Positions 44,117 through 53,097 of a DNA stretch of 64,000 nt are shown piece by piece. The notes below the pieces were generated by a model that saw only the letters and a program-made list of their open reading frames with translations, was not told the DNA's origin and searched no databases. How positions within the stretch are numbered: the stretch's first letter is position 1; every line of letters begins with the position of its first letter. The DNA is taken from NCBI GenBank assembly GCA_018222405.1, contig JAAFAI010000006.1, forward strand, positions 62,001-126,000. Direction: 5' to 3'. The position numbers and the translations under genes were made by a program. This stretch comes from Gammaproteobacteria bacterium (GTDB taxonomy: Bacteria; Pseudomonadota; Gammaproteobacteria; Enterobacterales; Alteromonadaceae).

Positions 44117-47020
44117 ATGGATTCTGCAAATACAGATGACCTACGGGAGCCATCACGAACGTTTACTCTGGGGGCATGGACTGTCGACGGCGAGTCCAAC
44201 CAACTGATAACAGCCCAGCAGCAATTAACCATCGAACCCAAGATGATGGATGTGCTGATCTACCTTTGTCAGCATGCTGGCGAAACCGTAAGTGCAGAAC
44301 AGTTATTAATCGCCTGCTGGGCCGGTACGTTTTACGGTGACTCGCCGGTACAAAAATGCATTGCCGGGTTAAGAAAAAAGCTCGGCTGTAACGCTAAAAA
44401 CCCTACCTACATTGAAACTATCTACCGTCGTGGGTATAAAATCATTGCCCCGGTGACTTTTCCGGCAACGCCGGGGCACGCATCACAACGGCAACCACTG
44501 GAGAAATGGACCGCCGGCTCACCCTATCTGGGGCTCAATTCATTCAGCGAACAGCAAAGTGCTGTCTACTTTGGCAGAACCAAAGCCACCGCCGATGTCA
44601 TTTGTCAGCTGAAACTGCTAACCGGTCAACCCTGTCATTTTCTGCTCCTGCTGGGTAAAAGTGGCAGCGGCAAATCCTCCTTAATGCGAGCTGGTGTGCT
44701 TCCCCACCTTAACCGTGCATCAGGGTTCTCACAGCTTAGGGTTTCTCACTACCACTTTGTTAGCCCGAGTCAGAGTATTGATGAACATCCGGTGGCAACC
44801 CTGGTGTTTGCATTACAGAAATTATCTCTGCTAAACACGACACAGGACACAGCGGCCATCATCTCCCGCATTCAGGCAGATCCAGCCCAATTACAACAGG
44901 TACTGGCTGCTGACGAAAACACCCCTGCTGACGAGCAGGTACAAGAATTCAAGCTACTGGTTATCGATCAGTTTGAGCAATTTCTTCTGGATGAGAACGC
45001 AGGTCTCGATGCAAAGCAGCACCTGGTCCGTTGTTTATCGCTGCTGGCCCACTGCAATTCGCTGTTGCTGGTTGCCGTGCTAAGAAATGACTTTTACGCA
45101 GAATGTCTGGATGTAACTGGTTTTAATGAATTAAAGCGTCAGGGTAAACAATACGATCTGCAGGCCCCCACCCCGGTAGAAATCACCCGGATGATACGAA
45201 ATCCGGCAATTGCTGCGGGATTACGTTTTGAGCACGACAAACAAAATGAGGTCCATTTGGATGAAGTGCTGCTGGAGGCTGCAGTTAAAAACCCCGATGC
45301 CCTGCCGTTATTGGAATATACCCTCGATTTGCTCTATAAGCAGCGCAGCGCTGACAACATGTTATTACTCAGTGCCTACCGAAAAATGGGCGGTATAGAA
45401 GGAGCCATCGCTCAGCAGGCGGAAAAGGTATTTAACCAGTTACCAGCCAGTGTACAGGCGTGCTGGGACGATATAATGCACGCGTTAATTCAGGTTGACC
45501 ATAAAAATAAATACAGTGTCACGGCCAGAAAGCTGCCGATGACGTTTTTCACCAACCCTGCCGAAAAACAATTCATTCAGCATTTTCTTAATGCCAGATT
45601 GTTTGTCACCATTATTCAAACCAACACCGGCGAGCAGCGCAACTATTCAGAGCACAACGAGGCGAAAAGTACGCAGGACTTTCAGTTTATTACTATTGCC
45701 CACGAAGCCTTACTCAAACATTGGCAGCGCATTAAAACCTGGTTAAATAACAATAACGCGGCAATCCATAAGCGTGAACAACTGGCTGATGACTGCCAGT
45801 TCTGGCTCAACAATAATAAAGTCAGTGACGCCTTACTCAACTCAAAGCAAAAAGTGCTCGACGCCGAAGAACTGATGCACCGCAGAGCGGTTACCCTTAC
45901 CGAGGACGAACAAACCTTTATTGAGCTATCCAAGCGCTACCGACACAGAAAAAGAATGGTTTTTCGGCTGGCAGTATCTGCTCTGATTGGCTTTAGCGTG
46001 TTAACCGTTTTTCTGGCTAATCGCATTGCCGAAGAGCGTGATATCGCGTTATCACAAGGTAAGCAAACCAAAGCCGTATCGGATTTTCTGACTGACACGC
46101 TGGCGGCCACCAGCCCTTTCGTAGCAAAAGGAAAGGACGTCTCAATACTGGATATTCTGCAAGCCGCAGAGCAGAAGCTGGATAATTCAGCTGCGCAGGA
46201 ATACCCGCCCCTGGTGCAGGCATTACTGCATAAGACCCTCGGGTTGATCTACATCGATTCGGGCAAAATCGTCCCGGCAGAAAGGCACATTCACAAAGGA
46301 CTCGCCCTCTATAAAGACAACAACTTCCCGGAAGATGAAAACTATTTAGGGCTCCTGTTCAACCTTAGTCGGCTTAACGTGTTAAAACATGGCAGCGATA
46401 ATCTGGCGGTGATCAAAGAAACTATCGCGGTGAGTAATCAGGTGTACGGCGAAGACCATCAGGATACTCTGGGCGCTCTGGATAACCTGGGCACCTATTA
46501 TCTCGACAATAATCAATTTAACCGTGCGGAAGACATATTCAGGCAGGTACTTGAACGGCGTACCGCGCTATTTGGTGCTGACTACAGGCACACCCTATAT
46601 TCACTTGAAAACCTGGGCGACCTTTACTTTAAGCAGCACGATTACGAGCAGGCAGCTCACTATTATCAACGCTGTCTGGATCAGTGGGCAGAAAAGTCGG
46701 GCCTGAATAACCCTTACACGCTGTATTGCCTGAAAGGCGTGGCGTTAACGCAAATGGCGCTCAAGGATTTCGCCAAAGCAGAGCAGTCGCTAATCAAGCA
46801 TATCGAAGCCGGTACACAGGTGTTTGGCAAGGAACACCCGCAGGTATTGGGTGCCTCACACCATCTGGCCGAACTTTACCAGTTAACCGGCAGAGCTGAG
46901 CAGGCTGAGAGCCTTTTCAGGCAGACCCTAAAAGCCAGAACCAACGTACTGGGGGCAAGCCATCAGGATACCCTGGATACTCAAAAACGGCTGTCAGTAT
47001 TGCTAAGCAACCAGGATTGA
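44117..47020 (+). CDS. Membrane-anchored wHTH-STAND NTPase-TPR regulator
   Basis: 967 residues. A CadC/OmpR-type winged helix spans about 10-115 (IEPKMMDVLIYLCQHAGETVSA, YIETIYRRGYKI). Next is an nSTAND1-type NTPase (PYLGLNSFSEQQSAVYFGR; P-loop GKSGSGKSS from Gly180; Walker B LLVIDQFEQFL). One transmembrane helix lies at about 614-637. At least five TPR/tetratricopeptide repeats of the 42-residue kinesin-light-chain type follow (about 700-960). The wHTH and NTPase are cytoplasmic and the TPR part should be periplasmic. This suggests a one-component membrane sensor. STAND proteins also serve in phage defence, but a DNA-binding head points to transcription control. AAAGGTGG precedes the start. 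Confidence 0.85.
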   Translation: MDSANTDDLREPSRTFTLGAWTVDGESNQLITAQQQLTIEPKMMDVLIYLCQHAGETVSAEQLLIACWAGTFYGDSPVQKCIAGLRKKLGCNAKNPTYIETIYRRGYKIIAPVTFPATPGHASQRQPLEKWTAGSPYLGLNSFSEQQSAVYFGRTKATADVICQLKLLTGQPCHFLLLLGKSGSGKSSLMRAGVLPHLNRASGFSQLRVSHYHFVSPSQSIDEHPVATLVFALQKLSLLNTTQDTAAIISRIQADPAQLQQVLAADENTPADEQVQEFKLLVIDQFEQFLLDENAGLDAKQHLVRCLSLLAHCNSLLLVAVLRNDFYAECLDVTGFNELKRQGKQYDLQAPTPVEITRMIRNPAIAAGLRFEHDKQNEVHLDEVLLEAAVKNPDALPLLEYTLDLLYKQRSADNMLLLSAYRKMGGIEGAIAQQAEKVFNQLPASVQACWDDIMHALIQVDHKNKYSVTARKLPMTFFTNPAEKQFIQHFLNARLFVTIIQTNTGEQRNYSEHNEAKSTQDFQFITIAHEALLKHWQRIKTWLNNNNAAIHKREQLADDCQFWLNNNKVSDALLNSKQKVLDAEELMHRRAVTLTEDEQTFIELSKRYRHRKRMVFRLAVSALIGFSVLTVFLANRIAEERDIALSQGKQTKAVSDFLTDTLAATSPFVAKGKDVSILDILQAAEQKLDNSAAQEYPPLVQALLHKTLGLIYIDSGKIVPAERHIHKGLALYKDNNFPEDENYLGLLFNLSRLNVLKHGSDNLAVIKETIAVSNQVYGEDHQDTLGALDNLGTYYLDNNQFNRAEDIFRQVLERRTALFGADYRHTLYSLENLGDLYFKQHDYEQAAHYYQRCLDQWAEKSGLNNPYTLYCLKGVALTQMALKDFAKAEQSLIKHIEAGTQVFGKEHPQVLGASHHLAELYQLTGRAEQAESLFRQTLKARTNVLGASHQDTLDTQKRLSVLLSNQD

Positions 47021-47035
47021 TAAGAGCCTTATCAA
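47017..47035. repeat. Palindrome holding both stop codons of convergent genes
   Basis: TTGATAAG-AGC-CTTATCAA. Both TGA stops (47018-47020 plus strand; 47032-47034 minus strand) lie inside the arms. It may act as a weak two-way terminator although it lacks a T-run. Confidence 0.5.
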
Positions 47036-48099
47036 TAACCGGTAAGCTCCATATAGCCCTTGCCAGCATGACTGCCGTCAAACGACAGCGCCCCTTCGTA
47101 ATAGGGAAAGCGACTGTCATTCCACTGGTCGGTTTTAAACGCTTCAGTGGTAATGTCGATTTGCTGCTCAGGGATACGAATTTGCCAGGCAACGGGGATC
47201 TCCCTGCCCGCCACTTCACTGATGTTAAGTGGTAAAATCTGCAGCTCTTCAGGGCCCAGCGTTTGCGGCTCGCCGTGAGCACTGATTAATGTACCGGTGG
47301 TATAAGCCTCCCTGCCCTCTGCATACATGGTAAAGGCCATTAATTTTCGCCCGTCGTCAAAGTGCAGTGAAAACCAGTCCCACCCCAGCGCGTCTTCATC
47401 GGCCAGTTGCGATGTCCATTCGTGATCGTACCAACCCATGCCGTTAACCTGATGGGTTATTCCATCCAGAGTGATCTGGCCACTGGCGTTGATAAACGGC
47501 TGGCTGTAGTAGTAGGAACGATAGCGTCCGTCACCGGTTTTAAAACTCACGCCTTGTTGGCCGTGTTTTACAAAGGGCTTATCAGCACTTAGGTGCAGTG
47601 TAAGTGCCGCGGGTCCAGAGGTGGTGTTTAGCTGTGCAGGAAAAAGCGCTGCCTCCTGCTTACTCTGCCACTGCCAGTTCTCGATATAAAATGCCATCGG
47701 CGCAGCGTTATAGCCAGCGATACCTGTGCCCTGCTGAGCAAATTTTTCATCGAAATAATGCTGAGCCTGAGTGTGCAGCGAAGAATGCCCCATCCACACA
47801 ATTCCGTCACCCCAATTTGACGCCAATTCAGGACGGGCAAATTTGAACAAGGTAAACTGATAGTTAAACGGCTCACCTGCGTTATTCTCCAGCAACAGCG
47901 TTAGGTACCACCACTCAATCTGATAGCCCTGATGCGGGGCATGATCGGCGGGTAAAGTCACAGGCTGTGTAATGCTTACCTGCGCCTGATTATCGGCCTT
48001 AAAACCGCCAAACAGTGAAGAGCGCTTATCTTGTTGAGATTGCAACGGCGCCGAAAAGGCACAGCCCAATATCAACAGGAAAAGCAATAGTCTGTTCAT
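47032..48099 (-). CDS. AttH/CrtC-like lipocalin-domain protein
   Basis: 355 residues with a Sec signal (cleavage near LQSQQ). The AttH (formerly DUF2006) domain is related to hydroxyneurosporene synthase CrtC and is lipocalin-like: GYQIEWWYLTLLLEN, DGIVWMGHSSLHT and GMGWYDHEWTSQLADEDALGWDWFSLHF are typical. It starts within the permease stop (ATGA). With the next two genes it forms an AttEFGH-like export system whose natural substrate is not known; lipid handling is suspected. Confidence 0.85.
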   Translation of the reverse strand: MNRLLLFLLILGCAFSAPLQSQQDKRSSLFGGFKADNQAQVSITQPVTLPADHAPHQGYQIEWWYLTLLLENNAGEPFNYQFTLFKFARPELASNWGDGIVWMGHSSLHTQAQHYFDEKFAQQGTGIAGYNAAPMAFYIENWQWQSKQEAALFPAQLNTTSGPAALTLHLSADKPFVKHGQQGVSFKTGDGRYRSYYYSQPFINASGQITLDGITHQVNGMGWYDHEWTSQLADEDALGWDWFSLHFDDGRKLMAFTMYAEGREAYTTGTLISAHGEPQTLGPEELQILPLNISEVAGREIPVAWQIRIPEQQIDITTEAFKTDQWNDSRFPYYEGALSFDGSHAGKGYMELTGY

Positions 48100-50393
48100 G
48101 ATGCCTCCTGTTGCGAATAAAACCTGGCCTGTAACCTGCCAAGCGGCAATGCCATGAGTAGCAATAACAGGCCCAGCCCAATTAGCAAACTTTGCATAAT
48201 AATCATCGGATCGAGGATCAGCGGGTAGGTCCAGTGAAAGGCAAAACGATTCACCTTATTTACCAGTAGCCAGGCCAGTAACAGCGCAAATGGCAGAGCC
48301 AGCAGTGCACAACTCACTGCAATAAAACAATACTGCGAAAACAATGACAGCTTGATACGAAACGGGCTGACGCCAACGCTGCGCAGCAGTAACAGCTGCG
48401 GCTTAATATCCATCACCAGCAATGTAATTGAAACAAAGAACGACAGCGCGGCCACCAGCATAGTGACCAGATTTAACGTATCCGTGGTTAAAAATGTGCG
48501 GGAGAACACCATCATCGACTGCTCAATCAGGGTGCTTCGCAGGATGAGACGTGCTGACTCACTATGCTCGTTAAGCCAGTTTTCAAGCGCCGCCTGCTCG
48601 GCAGACGATGCAAAAGCGGCATAAGCTGAAATAAGCTCAAACTTACCGGAAAGTAACGCCTCTGGCAGCAACACCTGCGCTTTTGGATTACCATAATCCG
48701 GATAAACGCCCACCACTTCAAAAGCCTGCAGCCCGGCTTTTATAGGCAAGTTAACAACGTCGCCGGTGTTAAGCCCTTGCCGATACGCCAATTGTTGATT
48801 AATGAACACACCGCGCTGAGCATGAAAAGCAGACCAGGCAGCAGGCGCCTGATCATCAAGCAATAAAAATTGCTGGTATTCAGCACCATCAGGAAAGCTG
48901 CGTAGCTCAAGGGTTTGCCCATTAACGCGAACGTCTTTGCCATAGCGGGCTAACAGTGGCACTGGCGCGCCCTCCTCCGCGGATAAATCCCCTGCAAAAT
49001 CCGTATAGATATAAAACGGCGCAAACAGTCGCTGCTCCAGCCATTGCTCCGTGGCCTGGCGAAAACTGTCGACCATCACATTCATGCCGATATTGGCCGC
49101 CAATGCGATAAAAAAGGCACAAGCCGCCAGTCTGGTGCGCTGCGACAGACTCACCGCATTGTGCATACTCCAGTGCAGCAGTGGCTTTGTTGTACTTACC
49201 CTGCGGGCAACCAGACTCATTAACTGGGGCATCAGCAACACAACCGTGGTGCAACCAGCAATTAAAACCAGGCCAATATACAAAAGCGCCTGTAGCTGAC
49301 TGGCTACCAGCCACGCACCAAGCGCTACCAACGTTAAGCTCAGCAACAACCAGACGTTATAAACCGGTTTAAAACGCCGCTTAAACGCTGCTACCAGATA
49401 GCTGCGCCGGGCCAGACTGTGAGCCAGACGTTGCCTGATCAACAGCCCCATGATCGTCACTGCTATTGTACAAAACACCACAGCCAGCAGCATCAGGCGC
49501 GGCGTAGAAAACTGACCTCCGCTAAACTGCCCGTCCAGTAAAAATCGGTAAATGTTACTCAGCACCGGCGTGATAGCGCTTACCAGAGCAGCCCCGGCAA
49601 TCACTCCGCCTAACGCACCAACAAGGGCCAGAATAAACAGTTCCAGTTGCAAAACTCTTAGCAATATTGCCTGATTAACGCCCAGCTGGCGCAATTTTAC
49701 CAACACCGGCGTACGTGCAACCAACAGCAGGTTAAAGGCATTAAACACAATAAAAATGCTCACCAGCACCATCAGTGCACCCATGGCCCACAGGTTGAGG
49801 CTGAAACTGTCACTCAGATTGTTGGCCGATGACGTTAACCCAAAGGGCGCTAACTGAAGGTGTTCAGGGAGCGCTCCCTCTAGCAATCTATACTGCTCGG
49901 GCGATACCGCCCCTACCACCAGCAAGCCGCTTAGCGGATGGGTTTGCAAAGTAACGCCGTCACGGTAAAACTGATTGATATCCTCAATACCATTGAGCGC
50001 CGCCTGTTGAGCAAAGCTGTTTTGCTGAGACGCGGAGCGATTAGCGGCTGGCAACAGATTAAACAGCGTAACCGTATCAACCGCTAGCCGATCACCGGTT
50101 TGAGTATAAGCCACTAAGGCGTTAAGCCCCTGCCGCCGAAGCGCTGCATAATCAGAACGCGTAAGTAGGTTATTTTCACTGCGCGGAATGACATGAAAAT
50201 TAACCGGTACATCACCCAGCGCAAACTGCTTTAACTGAGAGGATGCGCCGGCATTAATAAGTGTTACGGCAGTAAGGCCGGCGCTGGCAATAAAGATGGC
50301 CACGATGATAAGCAATGGCTCCCAAAACCGCCGCCGGTAGGTAGCCAGTTGGGTGCGCAGAGCCAGGATAAGAACTCGCATGGCCTGCGGCAT
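48096..50393 (-). CDS. FtsX/MacB-type ABC permease (AttF-AttG fusion)
   Basis: 765 residues with two repeats of the FtsX permease module, ten or so membrane helices and large periplasmic domains. Hydrophobic regions occur near residues 20-45, 205-235, 250-330, 345-400, 420-440 and 625-750. The double-length form corresponds to AttF plus AttG in one chain. Its start overlaps the ATPase stop (TAATG). Together with the ATPase it belongs to the LolCDE/MacB type VII group, which works on outer-membrane or periplasmic cargo rather than pumping across the membrane. Confidence 0.88.
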   Translation of the reverse strand: MPQAMRVLILALRTQLATYRRRFWEPLLIIVAIFIASAGLTAVTLINAGASSQLKQFALGDVPVNFHVIPRSENNLLTRSDYAALRRQGLNALVAYTQTGDRLAVDTVTLFNLLPAANRSASQQNSFAQQAALNGIEDINQFYRDGVTLQTHPLSGLLVVGAVSPEQYRLLEGALPEHLQLAPFGLTSSANNLSDSFSLNLWAMGALMVLVSIFIVFNAFNLLLVARTPVLVKLRQLGVNQAILLRVLQLELFILALVGALGGVIAGAALVSAITPVLSNIYRFLLDGQFSGGQFSTPRLMLLAVVFCTIAVTIMGLLIRQRLAHSLARRSYLVAAFKRRFKPVYNVWLLLSLTLVALGAWLVASQLQALLYIGLVLIAGCTTVVLLMPQLMSLVARRVSTTKPLLHWSMHNAVSLSQRTRLAACAFFIALAANIGMNVMVDSFRQATEQWLEQRLFAPFYIYTDFAGDLSAEEGAPVPLLARYGKDVRVNGQTLELRSFPDGAEYQQFLLLDDQAPAAWSAFHAQRGVFINQQLAYRQGLNTGDVVNLPIKAGLQAFEVVGVYPDYGNPKAQVLLPEALLSGKFELISAYAAFASSAEQAALENWLNEHSESARLILRSTLIEQSMMVFSRTFLTTDTLNLVTMLVAALSFFVSITLLVMDIKPQLLLLRSVGVSPFRIKLSLFSQYCFIAVSCALLALPFALLLAWLLVNKVNRFAFHWTYPLILDPMIIMQSLLIGLGLLLLLMALPLGRLQARFYSQQEAS

Positions 50394-51046
50394 TATACTT
50401 GCGCTAGCCGGCCCAGATGGAGCCGATACTGAGTTTGAGCACGCCTGGCAACATCCGAGCTATGGGTAACTACCACCAACGCAGCGCCCTGCTCCTGGCA
50501 ATAATTAAACAACAACTGACTCACCACGTCGCTGGTTTGCTCATCAAGGTTACCGGTGGGTTCATCGGCAAGCACCACATCAGGTAAGTGATTAAGCGCG
50601 CGGGCAATAGCTACCCGTTGCTGTTCGCCACCAGAGAGCATACTGACCGGCGCTTTATACCGCTCCGCCAGCCCAAGATTGTTCAGCAAGGTTTGCTGAC
50701 GGGAAGCATTGTAGTTACCTTTTAAGCGAGCGGTAAAGGCCACGTTATCCCAAACGTTAAAGCAGTCCAGCAAGTTAAACTGCTGAAAGATAACGCCAAG
50801 GTGGTGCATTCGAAACGCATCGGCGGCCTCCTGCGATAAACTCTCTAACGCATGCCCGGCAACCACAGTTGTTCCACCAGAGCTTTGCTCAAAGCCTGCC
50901 AGTAACGCCAGCAACGTGGATTTACCACAGCCGGATGCGCCCTGAATACTCACCGACTGGCCAGTGGCAACCTCCAGCGAGAGCTGGTCGATAATCGGAC
51001 TCTCTGCGCCCGGATACGTTTTGGATAGTTCAGAAACCGATATCAT
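50393..51046 (-). CDS. ABC transporter ATPase (LolD/MacB type, AttE)
   Basis: 217 residues. Walker A GASGCGKST, Q-loop FQQFNLLDCF, signature LSGGEQQRVAIARAL, Walker B VVLADEPTGNLD and switch VVTHSSD are intact. The protein is standard length for the LolD/FtsE group. First gene of the three-gene AttEFGH-like operon. Confidence 0.92.
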   Translation of the reverse strand: MISVSELSKTYPGAESPIIDQLSLEVATGQSVSIQGASGCGKSTLLALLAGFEQSSGGTTVVAGHALESLSQEAADAFRMHHLGVIFQQFNLLDCFNVWDNVAFTARLKGNYNASRQQTLLNNLGLAERYKAPVSMLSGGEQQRVAIARALNHLPDVVLADEPTGNLDEQTSDVVSQLLFNYCQEQGAALVVVTHSSDVARRAQTQYRLHLGRLAQV

Positions 51047-51223
51047 AGCGGCGTAATGACATTAATTTATTGATGCGTCTACAGAATTACGACAATAAAA
51101 GATTATCGGTTTAATGCAAGGCAAATCCAGACTGCTCACATAAAAACAATATTACTGAGAATTAGGTGTTAACTTCCGTCTTTGCGAGCTTTACATTACG
51201 AAGGTGAGGTTTATCGATATCCA

Positions 51224-51259
51224 TAGTCGGCCTCTGGTGTCTGTTCGATATGCCGACTA
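51224..51259. repeat. Inverted repeat in the intergenic region before the AraC gene
   Basis: TAGTCGGC (51224-51231) and GCCGACTA (51252-51259), 20 bases apart, in the 270-base region between the divergent ABC ATPase and AraC genes. Possible operator; no known consensus matched. Confidence 0.35.
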
Positions 51260-51316
51260 CGAGTTTTCCCAAACCAGTGTTACGATAATAACTCAGGTAA
51301 CGTTCAACGGGCGATT

Positions 51317-52117
51317 ATGCACAAGGCGCACTATCACAAAAGCAACATTGACGGCATTGAAGTCGTAGAGATCTACTCTGATCGCACTTTCCCGCGCCAT
51401 ACGCATGATGAGTTTGGGTTGGGCTATATTATCAGTGGGGGGCAGGAAAGCTGGAGTAGCCGGGGGTTGGTGCAAGCCAACGTGAATAATATCATTACCG
51501 TCAATTCCGGCGAAGTTCACGATGGGATTGGCATCAGTGGAAAACCCCGTCACTGGAAAATGCTGTTTATCAAACCTGAAAAACTGGCCAGTTTAACGGA
51601 GCGCTCTGCATCCTCTCTGGAGTTTTGTGATCCGGTTATTCACCGAAGCACATCCAATACACTGCTTAAATCAGCACTTGAAATGATCACGCAACCAGGC
51701 GTATCACACGATGAGCTTGAGCAACGGCTTATGCTGGCGTTTTCGATGTTACTGGATGACGAGTCGCCAGACGATACTGTTTCACCCGATAAAAAATCTA
51801 AAACGATTAATTTACTCCTAGAGCTAATTCAAGATAACTGGAACGTACCGTTGTCACTCGAAGACATGGCACATACCGTTAATTTGAGCCGTTATCAGAC
51901 ACTTCGCCATTTTCAAAAACAAATGAACATGACACCTCATACCTGGCTGACCCAGTATCGAGTAAAACAAGCCAAAAAGCGCCTCCAGCAAGGCCTCTCC
52001 CTGGTTAACACGGCTGTAGAATGTGGATTTGCCGATCAAAGTCATATGACCCGGGCTTTTAAACAACAGTTTGGTTTATCGCCAGGGAAGCTATCCCGAT
52101 TTCACGCTAAAATTTAG
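51317..52117 (+). CDS. AraC-family transcriptional regulator
   Basis: 266 residues. An N-terminal cupin-like sensor (FPRHTHDEFGLGYIISGGQ, HDGIGISGKP) is followed by a C-terminal double helix-turn-helix (LSLEDMAHTVNLSRYQTLRHF; AVECGFADQSHMTRAFKQQFGLSP). This AraC subtype commonly controls an adjacent LysE exporter gene, present 98 bases downstream in the same direction. Effector unknown, possibly an amino acid. Confidence 0.9.
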   Translation: MHKAHYHKSNIDGIEVVEIYSDRTFPRHTHDEFGLGYIISGGQESWSSRGLVQANVNNIITVNSGEVHDGIGISGKPRHWKMLFIKPEKLASLTERSASSLEFCDPVIHRSTSNTLLKSALEMITQPGVSHDELEQRLMLAFSMLLDDESPDDTVSPDKKSKTINLLLELIQDNWNVPLSLEDMAHTVNLSRYQTLRHFQKQMNMTPHTWLTQYRVKQAKKRLQQGLSLVNTAVECGFADQSHMTRAFKQQFGLSPGKLSRFHAKI

Positions 52118-52215
52118 TCGCTGCAATATCCTTCAATAATTTCATAATCTTTTCCTTCATATTCCCCAGGACAAGTTGAAAAAAGAAATTTCACGAAGGG
52201 AGTATTAAGGTCAGT

Positions 52216-52824
52216 ATGATTTCAATCGAATTTATTGTCACATCACTAGTGGTAATTCTAATCCCCGGCACCGGCGTGATCTATACAGTTGCCGCGAGTA
52301 TATTTAAGGGCAAACGTGCCGGTATCACGGCTGCATTTGGTTGCACAATGGGGATCGTACCGGCACTGTTGGCCAGCGCATTTGGCCTTGCCGCATTATT
52401 TCATACCAGCGCATTGGCTTTTCAGATTTTAAAATATATGGGTAGCGTCTATTTAATGTATCTGGCCTGGCAAATATGGCGTTCTGCCAGCCCTATTACG
52501 GTTGGGAAAGCGCAAACCAGCTTATCGCTGACGGGCATAGCGACAAAGGGTTTTTTGATCAATATCCTGAATCCCAAACTTTCAATTTTCTTCCTGGCTT
52601 TCCTACCGCAGTTTATTCCGGTAACGGCTGATAGCACTCTGAAACCTATGCTCTTGCTAGGTGGTACATTTATGCTGATGACCTTTGCAGTATTTGTGGT
52701 TTATGGTTTTCTATCTGGTTACTTCGGACAATTTGTCGTTAATTCTGAAAAAACGAGTATCAGAATGCAGCAGGCTTTCGCCACGTGCTTTGCCGGGATG
52801 GGACTAAAACTAGCAGTAAGCTGA
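52216..52824 (+). CDS. LysE/RhtB-family amino-acid exporter
   Basis: 202-residue inner-membrane protein with about six helices. The LysE/RhtB signature region LVVILIPGTGVIYTVAAS is near the N terminus and FLINILNPKLSIFFLAFLPQF is mid-protein. It exports amino acids such as homoserine, threonine or their analogues. It is probably induced by the preceding AraC protein. Confidence 0.9.
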   Translation: MISIEFIVTSLVVILIPGTGVIYTVAASIFKGKRAGITAAFGCTMGIVPALLASAFGLAALFHTSALAFQILKYMGSVYLMYLAWQIWRSASPITVGKAQTSLSLTGIATKGFLINILNPKLSIFFLAFLPQFIPVTADSTLKPMLLLGGTFMLMTFAVFVVYGFLSGYFGQFVVNSEKTSIRMQQAFATCFAGMGLKLAVS

Positions 52825-53018
52825 GAGCAACAAGCAGTAAATGAATACAACAAGGATGTTAATAGATGCTTAACACTAATACTTTTTTGGTATTCAGTTG
52901 TTTTAATCTAAGTATCAATTAGTTAGCAACATCGAACCAGCTTACACCAACAGCCAACCTTCTCCCGCACACAAACTGATAACATCCTGACAAGGTAACC
53001 TTCTGATTAGAAAGACAT

Positions 53019-53035
53019 TTGGCATACAAAGTGCT
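53019..53035 (+). promoter_or_regulatory. Possible sigma-54 promoter of the PSD1/DUF1552/ankyrin operon
   Basis: TTGGCATACAAAGTGCT has GG (53021-53022) and GC (53033-53034) ten bases apart and matches TGGCAC-N5-TTGCT with two mismatches. It predicts a start near 53046. Confidence 0.4.
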
Positions 53036-53097
53036 TCTTTCTCTGACTTATTCGTGAAACGCGCTGTTAGCACTGCAGTTGCGCTAAGAGAGTGCAA

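Noticed and set aside
44117..47020. STAND protein as an anti-phage Avs-type defence gene
   Set aside because: The N-terminal domain is a CadC-type DNA-binding domain rather than a nuclease or other effector, and no defence genes surround it.
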